Below are positions 18,779-30,195 of a DNA stretch of 64,000 bases, in pieces. Every line of letters begins with the position of its first letter. The first letter of the stretch is position 1. The notes under the pieces are model-generated. The model was not told the origin of the DNA. It worked only from the letters and a program-made list of their open reading frames with translations, and ran no database searches. A program made the position numbers and the translations under genes. The stretch comes from Pseudomonas sp. JUb42 (lineage in GTDB: Bacteria; Pseudomonadota; Gammaproteobacteria; Pseudomonadales; Pseudomonadaceae), in NCBI RefSeq assembly GCF_024807945.1, contig NZ_JANUFD010000001.1, positions 62,001-126,000 of the forward strand, given 5' to 3'.

Positions 18779-19076
18779 GTCACTCGTTCGCCTTGGTGCA
18801 GCCGGAGAGATCGAACTGGTCGGCGTGCTCGACTACCGAACCGGCCCGGCCCTGCGCAAGCAGGGTGCGGCGCTGATCAATTCGAGCCAGGCGCCGTCCG
18901 TGGTACTGGACTGCTCGGCGGTGGAGAAATCCAGCAGCGTCGGCCTGGCCCTGCTGCTGGCGTTCATGCGTGATGGCGCTGCTCTGGGCAAGGCTGTCAG
19001 CGTGCGCGCACTGCCGCTGGATATGCGCGAAATTGCCAAGGTCTCGGAGCTGGAAGCGCTTCTGCAACATTCATAA
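18771..19076 (+). CDS. mlaB: STAS-domain protein MlaB
   Basis: A 101-residue STAS domain protein starting at GTG 18771, overlapping the end of mlaC by 8 nt. The STAS core is visible (ELVGVLDYRTGPALRKQG, then VVLDCSAVEKSSSVGLALLL with the conserved Ser region). MlaB binds MlaF and is needed for assembly and activity of the ABC complex. The coding frame extends upstream inside mlaC but only the GTG start gives the family N-terminus. Confidence 0.9.
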   Translation: MSESLVRLGAAGEIELVGVLDYRTGPALRKQGAALINSSQAPSVVLDCSAVEKSSSVGLALLLAFMRDGAALGKAVSVRALPLDMREIAKVSELEALLQHS

Positions 19077-19089
19077 TCGCCGTCTACTG

Positions 19090-19144
19090 AAAAGCCCTCT
19101 GTCCGGGTCCTGCTTTGCGGGGTTCGCATTGCACGGGCTTTTTT
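19090..19144 (+). terminator. possible terminator after mlaB
   Basis: aaaagccc (19090-19097) can pair with gggctttt (19135-19142), followed by more T residues; the loop is long, with weak internal pairing. It fits the end of the mla operon, but ibaG begins only 47 bp later. Confidence 0.5.
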
Positions 19145-19190
19145 GTATGATGGCCGACCCGCGCGCGTAGGGCGCCGATTGAGGTTAAGC

Positions 19191-20718
<1,528 letters not shown>

Positions 20719-20727
20719 TAGCTGTGC

Positions 20728-20753
20728 GTCATCCGGTGCCAGCACCGGATGAC
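20728..20753 (+). other. perfect 12-bp palindrome between murA and hisG
   Basis: gtcatccggtgc (20728-20739) and gcaccggatgac (20742-20753), only CA between them, so the hairpin would have a small loop. There is no T-run, so it is not a standard terminator; it may stabilise the murA mRNA 3' end or be an operator. Confidence 0.6.
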
Positions 20754-20850
20754 CGAATTCGTTTTGCCCCGGGCCGCGTCACGGGTCCGGGTATTGTTCG
20801 ACGCCGATTGCGTTCGGGCATACGTTTCCTGATAAGGACTTACGTTTTCC

Positions 20851-21486
20851 ATGTTGACCATCGCACTGTCCAAGGGCCGCATTCTCGACGACACCCTGCC
20901 GCTTCTCGCTGAAGCGGGCATCGTGCCGACCGAGAATCCGGACAAGAGCCGCAAGCTGATCATCCCCACGACTCAGGACGATGTGCGCCTGCTGATCGTG
21001 CGTGCCACCGACGTGCCGACTTACGTCGAGCATGGCGCGGCCGACCTCGGTGTCGCGGGCAAGGACGTGTTGATGGAATACAGCGGCCAGGGCCTGTACG
21101 AGCCGCTGGACCTGCAAATTGCCAAGTGCAGGCTGATGACCGCCGGCGCCATTGGCGCGGTGGAGCCCAAGGGCCGCCTGCGCGTGGCGACCAAATTCGT
21201 CAACGTTGCCAAGCGCTATTACGCCGAGCAGGGTCGTCAGGTCGACATCATCAAGCTGTACGGCTCCATGGAACTGGCACCGCTGATCGGCCTGGCCGAC
21301 AAGATCATCGACGTCGTCGACACCGGCAACACCCTGCGCGCCAATGGTCTTGAGCCCCAGGAGCTGATCGCAACCATCAGCTCGCGCCTGGTGGTGAACA
21401 AGGCTTCGATGAAAATGCAGCACGCCCGCATCCAGGCGCTGATCGACACCCTGCGCACTGCCGTAGAGTCGCGACACCGCGGCTGA
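20851..21486 (+). CDS. hisG: ATP phosphoribosyltransferase HisG, short form
   Basis: A 211-residue HisG of the short type, lacking the C-terminal regulatory domain of the 300-residue form. Such enzymes need the HisZ regulatory subunit, which is encoded elsewhere. It catalyses the first step of histidine synthesis, ATP plus PRPP to phosphoribosyl-ATP. The PRPP loop is in [19 protein letters not shown] follows AAGGACTTACGTTTTCC. Confidence 0.96.
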   Translation: MLTIALSKGRILDDTLPLLAEAGIVPTENPDKSRKLIIPTTQDDVRLLIVRATDVPTYVEHGAADLGVAGKDVLMEYSGQGLYEPLDLQIAKCRLMTAGAIGAVEPKGRLRVATKFVNVAKRYYAEQGRQVDIIKLYGSMELAPLIGLADKIIDVVDTGNTLRANGLEPQELIATISSRLVVNKASMKMQHARIQALIDTLRTAVESRHRG

Positions 21487-21493
21487 CTGACCC

Positions 21494-21584
21494 GCGCGAC
21501 GCTACGTCGCGCCCAGCTATCCGTGTCATAGCCAAATTTCTCAGGTGCCCGCGCGGACGGCTTGGTAGCTTAACGGCACCTGAG
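21494..21584 (+). other. two hairpins in the hisG-hisD gap
   Basis: First hairpin: gcgcgacg (21494-21501) with cgtcgcgc (21505-21512), 3-nt loop. Second: ctcaggtgcc (21540-21549) with ggcacctgag (21575-21584), 25-nt loop. Neither has a T-run. They could modulate readthrough or mRNA processing within the operon. Confidence 0.55.
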
Positions 21585-21611
21585 CATTCGCCAATCAATG
21601 AGGCCCTCGCT

Positions 21612-22946
21612 ATGACCACTTCCACTGCCATTCGCCGACTCGACGCTGCTGATCCGGATTTCGCCCGACATCTGGATCATCTGCTGAGCTGGGAAAGTGT
21701 GTCCGACGACTCGGTCAATCAGCGGGTGCTGGATATCATCAAGGCCGTGCGCGAGCGTGGCGATGCCGCGCTGGTGGAGTTCACCCAGCGTTTCGATGGC
21801 CTGCAAGTGCAGTCCATGAGCGAGCTGATCCTGCCGCGCGAACGCCTGGAACTGGCCCTGACCCGTATCACCGAGCCCCAGCGCGAAGCCCTGGAAAAGG
21901 CCGCCGAGCGCGTGCGCACTTACCACGAGAAGCAGAAGCAGGACTCCTGGACCTACACCGAAGCCGACGGCACGGTGCTCGGCCAGAAAGTCACGCCGCT
22001 GGATCGCGCCGGCCTGTACGTGCCCGGCGGCAAGGCCTCCTATCCGTCGTCGGTGCTGATGAACGCCATTCCGGCAAAAGTCGCGGGCGTGACCGAGGTG
22101 GTCATGGTCGTGCCGACGCCACGCGGTGAAATCAATGAGCTGGTGCTGGCCGCTGCCTGCATCGCGGGTGTCGACCGCGTCTTCACCATCGGTGGCGCCC
22201 AGGCCGTTGCTGCCCTGGCCTATGGCACCGAAAGCGTGCCGAAGGTGGATAAGGTGGTCGGCCCCGGCAATATCTATGTCGCCACCGCCAAGCGCCATGT
22301 GTTCGGTCAGGTCGGTATCGACATGATCGCCGGTCCTTCGGAAATCCTCGTGGTCTGCGACGGCCAGACCGATCCGGACTGGATCGCCATGGACCTGTTC
22401 TCCCAGGCCGAGCACGACGAAGACGCCCAGGCTATTCTGGTCAGCCCGGATGCCGAATTCCTTGATCGCGTGGCGGCAAGCATTGCCCGTCTGCTGCCGA
22501 CCATGGACCGTGCCGAGATCATCAATACCTCGATCAATGGCCGTGGCGCCCTGATCAAGGTGGCCGACATGCAACAGGCCATCGAAGTGGCCAACCGAAT
22601 CGCGCCGGAGCATCTGGAGTTGTCGGTGGCCGATCCGGAAACCTGGCTGCCACAGATTCGCCATGCCGGTGCCATCTTCATGGGCCGTCACACCAGCGAA
22701 GCCCTGGGCGACTACTGCGCCGGTCCCAACCATGTCCTGCCGACCTCCGGCACCGCGCGTTTCTCCTCGCCACTGGGGGTGTATGACTTCCAGAAGCGTT
22801 CGTCGATCATCTACTGCTCGCAGGAAGGTGCGTCCGTGCTCGGCCAGACCGCTTCGGTACTGGCGCGTGGCGAGTCGCTGTCGGCCCACGCCCGCAGTGC
22901 TGAATATCGCATCACGGATCCGGTCTGGATCGCTGCCAATAAATAA
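21612..22946 (+). CDS. hisD: histidinol dehydrogenase
   Basis: A 444-residue zinc enzyme that oxidises L-histidinol to histidine in two NAD+-dependent steps. Family blocks present include [35 protein letters not shown], and the DMIAGPSEI signature followed by the [11 protein letters not shown] zinc region. It lies 125 bp after hisG with two hairpins between, and 12 bp before hisC. Confidence 0.97.
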   Translation: MTTSTAIRRLDAADPDFARHLDHLLSWESVSDDSVNQRVLDIIKAVRERGDAALVEFTQRFDGLQVQSMSELILPRERLELALTRITEPQREALEKAAERVRTYHEKQKQDSWTYTEADGTVLGQKVTPLDRAGLYVPGGKASYPSSVLMNAIPAKVAGVTEVVMVVPTPRGEINELVLAAACIAGVDRVFTIGGAQAVAALAYGTESVPKVDKVVGPGNIYVATAKRHVFGQVGIDMIAGPSEILVVCDGQTDPDWIAMDLFSQAEHDEDAQAILVSPDAEFLDRVAASIARLLPTMDRAEIINTSINGRGALIKVADMQQAIEVANRIAPEHLELSVADPETWLPQIRHAGAIFMGRHTSEALGDYCAGPNHVLPTSGTARFSSPLGVYDFQKRSSIIYCSQEGASVLGQTASVLARGESLSAHARSAEYRITDPVWIAANK

Positions 22947-22958
22947 GGATGGCCAATA

Positions 22959-24011
22959 ATGAGTAAGTTCTGGAGTTCTTTCGTTAGCGATCTGGTGCCT
23001 TATGTGCCGGGTGAACAGCCGAAGCTGACCAAGCTGACCAAGCTCAACACCAATGAAAACCCCTATGGCCCGTCACCCAAGGCCCTGGCCGCCATGCGCG
23101 AGCAACTGACCGACGATCTGCGTCTGTACCCGGACCCCAACGGCGACCTGCTCAAGCAGGCGGTGGCGGACTACTACGGTGTGCAGCGCAATCAGGTGTT
23201 CCTCGGTAACGGTTCCGACGAGGTCCTGGCGCATATCTTCAATGCGTTGTTCCGCCACGACAAACCGCTGCTGTTTCCGGACATCAGCTACAGCTTCTAT
23301 CCGGTCTACTGCGGCCTGTATGGCATCGGCTACGACGCCGTACCGCTGGATGAGCAGTTCCGTATCCAGGTCGGCGACTACACCAAGCCCAATGCCGGGA
23401 TCATCATCCCTAACCCGAACGCGCCGACCGGCTGCCTGCTGGATCTGGATGCCATTGAGCAACTGGTCAAGGGTAGCCCTGATTCGGTCGTCGTTATCGA
23501 CGAAGCCTATATCGACTTCGGCGGCGAGACGGCGATCTCTCTGGTTGATCGCTACCCGAATCTGCTGGTGGCCCAGACGTTGTCCAAGTCGCGTTCACTG
23601 GCCGGTTTGCGGGTAGGTTTCGCGGTGGGTCATCCGGACTTGATCGAGGCCCTGGAACGGGTCAAGAACAGCTTCAACTCCTACCCGCTGGATCGCCTGG
23701 CGATTGTCGGCGCCACGGCGGCCTTCGAGGATCGCGAGCACTTCGACTTCACTCGCAATGCCGTGATCGCCAGTCGCGAGGCCTTGGTCGAGCAGTTGCA
23801 GGGCAAGGGTTTCGAGGTGCTGCCGTCGGCGGCCAACTTCATCTTCGCCCGTCACCCACAGCACGACGCTGCGGGGATTGCTGCCAGGCTGCGTGAGCAA
23901 GGGGTGATCGTGCGCCACTTCAAGCAGGAGCGGATTGCCCAGTTCCTGCGGATCAGCATCGGTACGCCGGAGCAGAATCAGGCGTTGCTGGATGGCCTGA
24001 ACGGGCTTTGA
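22959..24011 (+). CDS. hisC: histidinol-phosphate aminotransferase
   Basis: A 350-residue fold-type I PLP aminotransferase. The PLP lysine is about residue 210 in [12 protein letters not shown], and the NPNAPTG and DEAYIDFGG motifs are in place. It converts imidazole acetol phosphate to histidinol phosphate. It is the last gene of the murA-hisG-hisD-hisC run and is followed by a REP pair and convergent algW. Confidence 0.96.
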   Translation: MSKFWSSFVSDLVPYVPGEQPKLTKLTKLNTNENPYGPSPKALAAMREQLTDDLRLYPDPNGDLLKQAVADYYGVQRNQVFLGNGSDEVLAHIFNALFRHDKPLLFPDISYSFYPVYCGLYGIGYDAVPLDEQFRIQVGDYTKPNAGIIIPNPNAPTGCLLDLDAIEQLVKGSPDSVVVIDEAYIDFGGETAISLVDRYPNLLVAQTLSKSRSLAGLRVGFAVGHPDLIEALERVKNSFNSYPLDRLAIVGATAAFEDREHFDFTRNAVIASREALVEQLQGKGFEVLPSAANFIFARHPQHDAAGIAARLREQGVIVRHFKQERIAQFLRISIGTPEQNQALLDGLNGL

Positions 24012-24034
24012 TGTCGTAAGTGAGGGTAAAGTCA

Positions 24035-24124
24035 GTGGGAGCGGATTCATCCGCGAATGCAGTATTCCGGACCAAGACCATGTGTCTGACATGCTGGCCT
24101 CTTCGCGGATGAATCCGCTCCCAC
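24035..24124. repeat. REP palindrome pair (gattcatccgcgaa variant)
   Basis: Perfectly complementary 23-nt arms at 24035-24057 and 24102-24124, 44-nt spacer, between convergent hisC and algW. Each arm differs from the common REP in this window by compensated changes in the inner stem (aatt to gatt, attcg to atccg), as expected if pairing is selected. Confidence 0.9.
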
Positions 24125-24143
24125 AGGTTTGCAGCAGTTGTTC

Positions 24144-25304
24144 TTACTGCTGCTCCTCATTGGCCACCGGCGCCGGTGGCGGGCGCAGGCCGACTTCGGC
24201 CGTCAGCTTCAACTCCTTGCCGTTGCGCATCACACCAATGGCAATCTTCTCGCCGGGCTTGGCCCGGGCCACCTGATTCATCGAACGACGGCCATCTCCG
24301 GCCAGTTCGCCGTTGATATTCAGAATCACATCACCCAACTGCAGGCCGGCCTTTTGTGCCGGGCCATCGCGGAAGATCCCGGCGACGACGATGCCTGGGC
24401 GATCCTTGAGGCCGAAGGACTCCGCCAGCTCTTGGGTCAGGGGTTGAACTTCGATACCCAGCCAGCCTCGGATAACCTGACCGTGCTCGATGATCGACTT
24501 CATCACATCCAGTGCCAGTTTGGTCGGAATGGCGAAGCCGATGCCTTGTGAGCCGCCGGACTTGGAAAAGATCGCAGTGTTGATACCGGTCAGGTTGCCG
24601 TTGGCATCGACCAGTGCGCCGCCGGAGTTGCCGGGGTTGATCGCCGCGTCGGTCTGGATGAAGTCCTCATAGGTGTTCAGGCCCAGCTGGTTACGGCCGG
24701 TGGCGCTGATGATGCCCATGGTCACGGTCTGGCCGACACCGAAGGGGTTGCCGATGGCCAGGGCGACGTCGCCGATGCGGATGTTGTCCGAGCTGCCGAT
24801 GGTGATGGCGGGCAGGTTTTTCAGGTCGATCTTGAGTACCGCCAGATCGGTCTCGGGGTCGCTGCCGATGACCCGGGCGATGGTTTCGCGGCCGTCCTTG
24901 AGGGCAACGACGATCTGGTCGGCGCCGGTGGTGACGTGGTTGTTGGTCAGCAGGTAGCCCTCAGGGCTCATGATCACGCCCGAGCCGAGGCTCGATTCCA
25001 TGCGTTTCTGCTTGGGCAGGTTGTCGCCGAAGAAGCGGCGGAACTGCGGGTCTTCGAACAGCGGCTTGCTGGTCTTGTTGACCATCTTGGTGGTGTACAG
25101 ATTCGCCACGGCCGGGGCCGCAATGCTCACGGCGTCAGCGTAGGACACCGGGCCTTGCTGGACCTTGGTGGTTTGCGGGGCTTGTTGCAGGTTGACGTCC
25201 TGATTCGGCAGGCCAACCAATTGCGGGTAGTGCTGGATAATCAGCAGGGCGATGAGCACACCGGTCAGCAGGGGCCAACCGAAAAAACGCAGTGCCTTGA
25301 GCAT
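24144..25304 (-). CDS. algW: DegS/AlgW-type periplasmic serine protease
   Basis: A 386-residue trypsin-like protease. It has an N-terminal membrane anchor (residues 8-24), a protease domain with the triad His in LTNNHVTTGAD, Asp in ETDLAVLKID and Ser in NPGNSGGALVD, and one C-terminal PDZ domain (about 285-375). In Pseudomonas AlgW cleaves the anti-sigma factor MucA on envelope stress, releasing AlgU and alginate genes. It is transcribed toward hisC and divergent from the NIF3 gene. Confidence 0.95.
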   Translation of the reverse strand: MLKALRFFGWPLLTGVLIALLIIQHYPQLVGLPNQDVNLQQAPQTTKVQQGPVSYADAVSIAAPAVANLYTTKMVNKTSKPLFEDPQFRRFFGDNLPKQKRMESSLGSGVIMSPEGYLLTNNHVTTGADQIVVALKDGRETIARVIGSDPETDLAVLKIDLKNLPAITIGSSDNIRIGDVALAIGNPFGVGQTVTMGIISATGRNQLGLNTYEDFIQTDAAINPGNSGGALVDANGNLTGINTAIFSKSGGSQGIGFAIPTKLALDVMKSIIEHGQVIRGWLGIEVQPLTQELAESFGLKDRPGIVVAGIFRDGPAQKAGLQLGDVILNINGELAGDGRRSMNQVARAKPGEKIAIGVMRNGKELKLTAEVGLRPPPAPVANEEQQ

Positions 25305-25417
25305 TGAGCGAGTCCTGAGGGGGTAGAGGCGCGGTAAATTTTTGCCACAGCTGCGCCATAATGGCGGGCATTATACGAGCACCACGCATTGCTGAAATGC
25401 CTATTTAGGAGTCTTTT

Positions 25418-26176
25418 ATGGCTGTTGCCCTGAGCACCCTGGTCGAGGAAGCGGATCGCTATCTGAACAGCGCCCGCATCCAGGATTACTGCCCCAATGG
25501 CCTGCAGGTCGAGGGACGTCCGCAAGTGATGCGCATCGTCAGCGGCGTTACCGCCAGCCAGGCCTTGCTGGATGCCGCTGTCGAGGCGCAGGCCGATCTG
25601 ATCCTGGTCCATCACGGCTATTTCTGGAAGGGCGAGAACCCTTGTGTCGTCGGCATGAAACAGCGTCGCCTGAAGACCTTGCTCAAGCACGACATCAGCC
25701 TGCTGGCCTACCATCTGCCTCTGGATCTGCATCCGGAAGTGGGTAACAACGTGCAATTGGCCCGGCAACTGGATATCACTGTCGAAGGCCCGCTGGACCC
25801 GGACAACGCCCGGATCGTCGGCCTGGTCGGCTCCCTGGCCGAACCGATGATGCCCCGGGATTTCGCGCGCAAGGTGCAGGATGTGCTCGGCCGCGAGCCG
25901 TTGCTGATAGAAGGCAACGAGATGATTCGTCGGGTCGGCTGGTGCACCGGCGGTGGCCAGGGCTATATCGATCAGGGGATTCTCGCGGGCGTCGACCTGT
26001 TTATCAGCGGTGAAGCGTCGGAACAGACCTTTCATAGCGCCCAGGAAAACGGCATCAGCTTCATTGCCGCTGGTCATCATGCGACCGAGCGCTACGGCGT
26101 TCAGGCCCTGGGAGACTATTTGGCCCGGCGTTTTGCCGTTGAACATCTGTTCATTGACTGCCCGAATCCAATATAG
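25418..26176 (+). CDS. NIF3/YbgI-family dinuclear metal protein
   Basis: A 252-residue protein of the NIF3 (YbgI/DUF34) family. Metal-binding blocks are visible: LILVHHGYFWKGE and ISLLAYHLPLDLHPEVGNN near the middle, and FIAAGHHATERYGVQAL near the end. The E. coli member has been proposed to act as a GTP cyclohydrolase-like or metal-chaperone protein; the cellular role is uncertain. ATG follows AGGAG. It is divergent from algW, and the palindromic element at 26177 begins immediately after its stop. Confidence 0.92.
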   Translation: MAVALSTLVEEADRYLNSARIQDYCPNGLQVEGRPQVMRIVSGVTASQALLDAAVEAQADLILVHHGYFWKGENPCVVGMKQRRLKTLLKHDISLLAYHLPLDLHPEVGNNVQLARQLDITVEGPLDPDNARIVGLVGSLAEPMMPRDFARKVQDVLGREPLLIEGNEMIRRVGWCTGGGQGYIDQGILAGVDLFISGEASEQTFHSAQENGISFIAAGHHATERYGVQALGDYLARRFAVEHLFIDCPNPI

Positions 26177-26314
26177 GCTCTGTACGATAAGTGGCTGCGC
26201 TCGGTCATGTTGCGTTAAAAACAGGCTCGGAATGCTCATTTAGAGGCCTAAACTCCGCTTCCTCGCCTGTTTTTGCCTTGCCTGACCTTCTCTCGCCGAC
26301 TTCTCGTACAGACC
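26177..26314. repeat. 138-bp imperfect palindromic element
   Basis: The two halves are imperfect reverse complements: outer ends gctctgtacgataagtgg... and ...cttctcgtacagacc, inner arms aaaaacaggc and gcctgttttt, and a central tttag/ctaaa. The whole can fold into one long hairpin. It begins right after the NIF3 stop. From memory, similar sequences recur between Pseudomonas genes. No ORF, no target duplication recognised. Confidence 0.75.
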
Positions 26315-26340
26315 CTGCGCCCAAACGAGAGGCTATATCC

Positions 26341-26446
26341 ATAGATCGTTTCGATCTATCCGCCCCGCTGAATAGAAGCAGGCTGCGTGATAAAGTGCGC
26401 GGCTCGAACACGGCCCGCAGGCCGCCCCGCAAGCTGATGCTTGCGG
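26341..26446 (+). promoter_or_regulatory. cysD leader with two hairpins
   Basis: atagatcg/cgatctat (26341-26348 and 26352-26359) and ccgcaagc/gcttgcgg (26427-26434 and 26439-26446) are perfect 8-bp inverted repeats, the second ending 29 bp before the cysD ATG. They may be part of the sulfur-responsive leader. No CysB site or promoter can be assigned by eye. Confidence 0.45.
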
Positions 26447-26475
26447 TCCATAACGAATGCAATCCGTGAGTAGCC

Positions 26476-27393
26476 ATGGTCGACAAACTGACGCATCTGA
26501 AACAGCTGGAGGCGGAAAGCATCCACATCATCCGCGAGGTCGCCGCCGAGTTTGATAACCCGGTGATGCTGTACTCCGTCGGTAAAGACTCTGCCGTGAT
26601 GCTGCATCTGGCACGCAAGGCCTTTTTCCCGGGCAAGTTGCCGTTCCCGGTGATGCACGTCGATACTCGCTGGAAATTCCAGGAGATGTATCAATTCCGT
26701 GATCGCATGGTCGAGGAAATGGGTCTGGACCTGATCGTCCACATCAACCCGGACGGCGTCGCCCAGGACATCAACCCGCTGACTCACGGTAGCTCCAAGC
26801 ACACCGACATCATGAAGACCGAAGGCCTCAAACAGGCCCTGGACAAGCATGGTTTCGATGCCGCTTTCGGTGGCGCGCGCCGCGACGAAGAGAAATCCCG
26901 CGCCAAGGAGCGCGTGTATTCCTTCCGCGACAGCAAGCACCGCTGGGATCCGAAAAATCAGCGTCCCGAGCTGTGGAACGTGTACAACGGCAACGTCAAC
27001 AAAGGCGAGTCGATCCGCGTATTCCCGCTGTCGAACTGGACCGAGCTGGATATCTGGCAGTACATCTACCTTGAAGGCATCCCGATCGTGCCGCTGTACT
27101 TCGCCGCCGAGCGCGAAGTCATCGAGATGAACGGCACCTGGATCATGATCGACGACGATCGCCTGCGTAACCACCTCAGCGAGGCCGACCGCGCACGCAT
27201 CGTCAAGAAGAAGGTGCGCTTCCGCACACTGGGCGACTACCCGTTGACGGGCGCCGTCGAGTCCGAAGCCATCAGCCTGACCGACATCATTCAGGAAATG
27301 CTCCTGACGCGAACTTCCGAACGCCAGGGCCGGGTCATCGATCACGATGGCGCGGGCTCCATGGAAGAAAAGAAACGTCAGGGTTATTTCTAA
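26476..27393 (+). CDS. cysD: sulfate adenylyltransferase subunit 2
   Basis: A 305-residue PP-loop protein (SVGKDSAVM, about residues 36-44) forming APS from ATP and sulfate with the CysN GTPase. Other family blocks are [14 protein letters not shown] and [16 protein letters not shown]. First gene of the cysD-cysNC pair, 9 bp before cysNC. Sulfate activation feeds cysteine synthesis and sulfation. Confidence 0.97.
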   Translation: MVDKLTHLKQLEAESIHIIREVAAEFDNPVMLYSVGKDSAVMLHLARKAFFPGKLPFPVMHVDTRWKFQEMYQFRDRMVEEMGLDLIVHINPDGVAQDINPLTHGSSKHTDIMKTEGLKQALDKHGFDAAFGGARRDEEKSRAKERVYSFRDSKHRWDPKNQRPELWNVYNGNVNKGESIRVFPLSNWTELDIWQYIYLEGIPIVPLYFAAEREVIEMNGTWIMIDDDRLRNHLSEADRARIVKKKVRFRTLGDYPLTGAVESEAISLTDIIQEMLLTRTSERQGRVIDHDGAGSMEEKKRQGYF

Positions 27394-27402
27394 GGGGTTG
27401 TC

Positions 27403-29301
27403 ATGTCGCACGCATCTGATTTGATCAGCGAGGACATCCTCGCCTATCTGGGCCAGCACGAACGCAAGGAAATGCTGCGCTTTCTTACCTGTGGCAACGT
27501 CGATGACGGCAAGAGCACGCTGATCGGGCGTCTGCTGCACGACTCCAAGATGATCTATGAAGATCACCTGGAAGCCATTACCCGTGATTCGAAGAAGTCC
27601 GGCACCACCGGCGATGACGTTGACCTGGCGTTGCTGGTCGACGGTCTGCAGGCTGAGCGTGAGCAGGGCATTACCATTGATGTCGCCTACCGCTATTTCT
27701 CCACGGCCAAGCGCAAGTTCATCATCGCCGACACCCCGGGCCACGAACAGTACACCCGCAACATGGCCACCGGTGCGTCCACCTGTGACCTGGCGATCAT
27801 CCTGGTCGACGCCCGTTATGGCGTGCAGACCCAGACCCGTCGTCACAGCTACATCGCTTCGTTGCTGGGCATCAAGCATATCGTCGTCGCCATCAACAAG
27901 ATGGACCTCAACGGTTTCGACGAGCAGGTATTTGAGTCGATCAAGGCTGATTACCTGAAGTTCGCCGACGGTATCGCCTTCAAGCCAAGCACCATGGCCT
28001 TCGTGCCGATGTCGGCGCTCAAGGGCGACAACGTCGTCAGCAAGAGCGAGCGCTCGCCGTGGTACAACGGCCAGTCGCTGATGGAGATCCTCGAGACCGT
28101 CGAGATCGCCAACGACCGCAACTACACCGATCTGCGTTTCCCGGTGCAGTACGTCAACCGTCCGAACCTGAACTTCCGCGGCTTCGCCGGCACCCTGGCC
28201 AGCGGCGTCGTGCACAAGGGCGATGAAATCGTCGTGCTGCCGTCGGGCAAGAGCAGCCGGGTCAAGTCCATCGTCACCTTCGAGGGTGAGCTGGAACACG
28301 CCGGCCCAGGCCAGGCCGTGACCCTGACCATGGAAGACGAGATCGATATCTCCCGTGGCGACCTGCTGGTGCATGCCGACAACGTCCCGCAAGTCAGCGA
28401 CGCGTTCGACGCGATGCTGGTGTGGATGGCTGAAGAGCCGATGCTGCCGGGCAAGAAATACGACATCAAGCGTGCCACCAGCTATGTGCCGGGCTCCATT
28501 GCCAGCATTACTCACCGCGTTGATGTGAACACCCTGGAAGAAGGTCCGGCCAGTGCGTTGCAGCTCAACGAGATTGGTCGCGTCAAGATCAGCCTCGATG
28601 CGCCCATCGCGCTGGATGGCTATGACAGCAACCGTACGACCGGTGCCTTCATCGTCATTGATCGCTTGACCAACGGCACTGTGGCAGCGGGCATGATCAT
28701 CGCCAAGCCGGTCAGCGCTGGTGGTGCCAGCCATCACGGCGAACTCGCCCACGTTTCGGTCGAGGAGCGCGCCCAGCGTTTCGGCCAGAAGCCGGCGACC
28801 GTGCTGTTCAGCGGCCTCTCGGGCGCGGGCAAGAGCACTCTGGCCTACGCGGTCGAGCGCAAGCTGTTCGATATGGGCCGTGCGGTCTACGTGCTCGACG
28901 GCCAGAACCTGCGTCACGACCTGAACAAAGGTCTGCCGCAGGACCGTGCCGGGCGTACCGAGAACTGGCGTCGCGCGGCTCACGTCGCCCGTCAGTTCAA
29001 CGAAGCCGGCCTGCTCACCCTGGCCGCTTTCGTCGCCCCTGATGCCGCAGGCCGTGAAAACGCCAAGGGCCTGATCGGCAGCGATCGTCTGATCACCGTC
29101 TACGTCCAGGCCTCGCCGCAGGTCTGCCGTGAACGCGATCCACAGGGCCTGTACGCCGCCGACAAGGACAACATCCCCGGCGAGTCCTTCCCGTACGACG
29201 TGCCGCTGGATGCCGATCTGGTGATCGATACCCAGTCGCTGAACGTCGAGGAAGGCGTCAAGCAGGTGCTGGACTTGTTGCGCAGCCGTGGTGCGATCTA
29301 A
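27403..29301 (+). CDS. cysNC: bifunctional sulfate adenylyltransferase subunit 1 / APS kinase
   Basis: A 632-residue fusion. Residues 1 to about 440 are the CysN GTPase ([18 protein letters not shown]-loop, [21 protein letters not shown]), which drives APS synthesis by GTP hydrolysis. Residues about 455-632 are APS kinase (Cys[30 protein letters not shown]), producing PAPS. Fused CysNC is normal for Pseudomonas. A clear intrinsic terminator follows. Confidence 0.97.
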   Translation: MSHASDLISEDILAYLGQHERKEMLRFLTCGNVDDGKSTLIGRLLHDSKMIYEDHLEAITRDSKKSGTTGDDVDLALLVDGLQAEREQGITIDVAYRYFSTAKRKFIIADTPGHEQYTRNMATGASTCDLAIILVDARYGVQTQTRRHSYIASLLGIKHIVVAINKMDLNGFDEQVFESIKADYLKFADGIAFKPSTMAFVPMSALKGDNVVSKSERSPWYNGQSLMEILETVEIANDRNYTDLRFPVQYVNRPNLNFRGFAGTLASGVVHKGDEIVVLPSGKSSRVKSIVTFEGELEHAGPGQAVTLTMEDEIDISRGDLLVHADNVPQVSDAFDAMLVWMAEEPMLPGKKYDIKRATSYVPGSIASITHRVDVNTLEEGPASALQLNEIGRVKISLDAPIALDGYDSNRTTGAFIVIDRLTNGTVAAGMIIAKPVSAGGASHHGELAHVSVEERAQRFGQKPATVLFSGLSGAGKSTLAYAVERKLFDMGRAVYVLDGQNLRHDLNKGLPQDRAGRTENWRRAAHVARQFNEAGLLTLAAFVAPDAAGRENAKGLIGSDRLITVYVQASPQVCRERDPQGLYAADKDNIPGESFPYDVPLDADLVIDTQSLNVEEGVKQVLDLLRSRGAI

Positions 29302-29323
29302 GCGTTGAGGCAATAACGAAAAA

Positions 29324-29347
29324 CCCACCTTGATCGGTGGGTTTTTT
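29324..29347 (+). terminator. intrinsic terminator of cysD-cysNC
   Basis: Stem cccacc (29324-29329) with ggtggg (29336-29341), extended by aaaa/tttt pairing, loop ttgatc, then TTTTTT at 29342-29347. Confidence 0.9.
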
Positions 29348-29364
29348 GTTTGGCTGTGAGCAGT

Positions 29365-29393
29365 GTGGGAGCGAGGCTTGCCCGCGAAGGCGG
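29365..29393. repeat. single REP half-site
   Basis: gtgggagcgaggcttgcccgcgaa-type unit without a complementary partner; the core resembles the arms at 6584 and the end resembles the common family. It lies 41 bp before the complete pair at 29435. Confidence 0.7.
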
Positions 29394-29434
29394 CAGGTCA
29401 GGCAACGGGTCTATTGTCTTGTAGATCGAATACT

Positions 29435-29524
29435 GTGGGAGCGAGTTCATTCGCGAATACGCCAGTATATCCGACGCATTTCTATCGTCTGTGATACCGC
29501 TTTCGCGAATGAATTCGCTCCCAC
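29435..29524. repeat. REP palindrome pair
   Basis: Arms at 29435-29457 and 29502-29524. They differ at one position inside the stem (gcgagttc against gaattcgc), giving a G-T/G-U pair; spacer 44 nt. It lies between the cysNC terminator and the yhcB terminator. Confidence 0.88.
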
Positions 29525-29551
29525 AGATGTCTGCGACCTTTTGCAGGCATT

Positions 29552-29586
29552 AAAAAACCCGCCCTTGAGCAATCAGGGCGGGTTTT
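29552..29586 (-). terminator. bidirectional terminator downstream of yhcB/zapG
   Basis: Stem cccgccct (29558-29565) with agggcggg (29575-29582). Six A residues precede and four T residues follow on the plus strand, so the reverse-strand transcript ends in a U-run after the hairpin. It fits the end of the gene at 29607-30041. Confidence 0.88.
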
Positions 29587-29606
29587 GTGTGTTGCGCATT
29601 AGCGCA

Positions 29607-30041
29607 TCACTTCTTCAAGCCGTAATGCTCATCGAGCATGCCGGGGGAGTTGGGGGTCTTGGGGGCGTAGTCCTTTGGCGGCTCGGTGGTGCGCGGCGGC
29701 GTCAGGCGGTCGCGGGGCAGGGCGTTGGCTTCCGGGTGCAGGGCAGCCAGCAGGCGTTGGCGGGTCAATTCGTCCAGGGCCAGACGGTTGGCGCCCTCGG
29801 CGAGGTGTTCCTGAACGTCCTGATAGCTCTGGGACAGCTTCTGGACCAGATTGGCCGTACTGTTGAAGTGAGTGACCACCTCGTTCTGATAGGTATCGAA
29901 GCGCTCCTGCACATCATCCAGCTGACGCTGGGTGCTGCTGGGGGCGGCGTTGGGCAGCAGACGCGCCACGAAGAAACCGATGACAACACCGGCGACCAGG
30001 GCGATGGTCGGCAACAACCAAACTAAGAGCGAGTGTTCCAC
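29607..30041 (-). CDS. zapG: YhcB/ZapG family membrane protein (DUF1043)
   Basis: A 144-residue protein with one N-terminal transmembrane helix (LLVWLLPTIALVAGVVIGFFVARLL, about residues 5-29), a coiled-coil segment (about 38-95, QRQLDDVQERFDTYQNEVV) and a Pro-rich C-terminal tail. This is the layout of YhcB, now linked to FtsZ and cell-envelope biogenesis. It stands alone on the reverse strand, divergent from the hydrolase gene. Confidence 0.88.
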   Translation of the reverse strand: MEHSLLVWLLPTIALVAGVVIGFFVARLLPNAAPSSTQRQLDDVQERFDTYQNEVVTHFNSTANLVQKLSQSYQDVQEHLAEGANRLALDELTRQRLLAALHPEANALPRDRLTPPRTTEPPKDYAPKTPNSPGMLDEHYGLKK

Positions 30042-30195
30042 GAGTCCTTCCTCTATAAACGGCTTTGCTTTACGTTAACGGCTCGAACCTGCGCTGTATA
30101 GCCACGATGCGTCGTCGGCATGTCAGCTACAGACTTTTCCAGGCATTGCCTAGACGAGTCGATCCAATCCAAGGTCACGGAGTTCCATTCTGCTC

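Noticed and set aside
21555..21590. Possible tRNA-like segment ggtagcttaacgg
   Set aside because: Only one loop-like segment; no acceptor stem, T-loop or CCA end can be fitted, and a simple 10-bp hairpin explains it.
26356..29328. 990-codon open frame on the reverse strand covering cysD and cysNC
   Set aside because: The sense strand encodes complete, motif-bearing CysD and CysNC. Long antisense frames are common in G/C-rich Pseudomonas genes, and this one has no recognisable domain.
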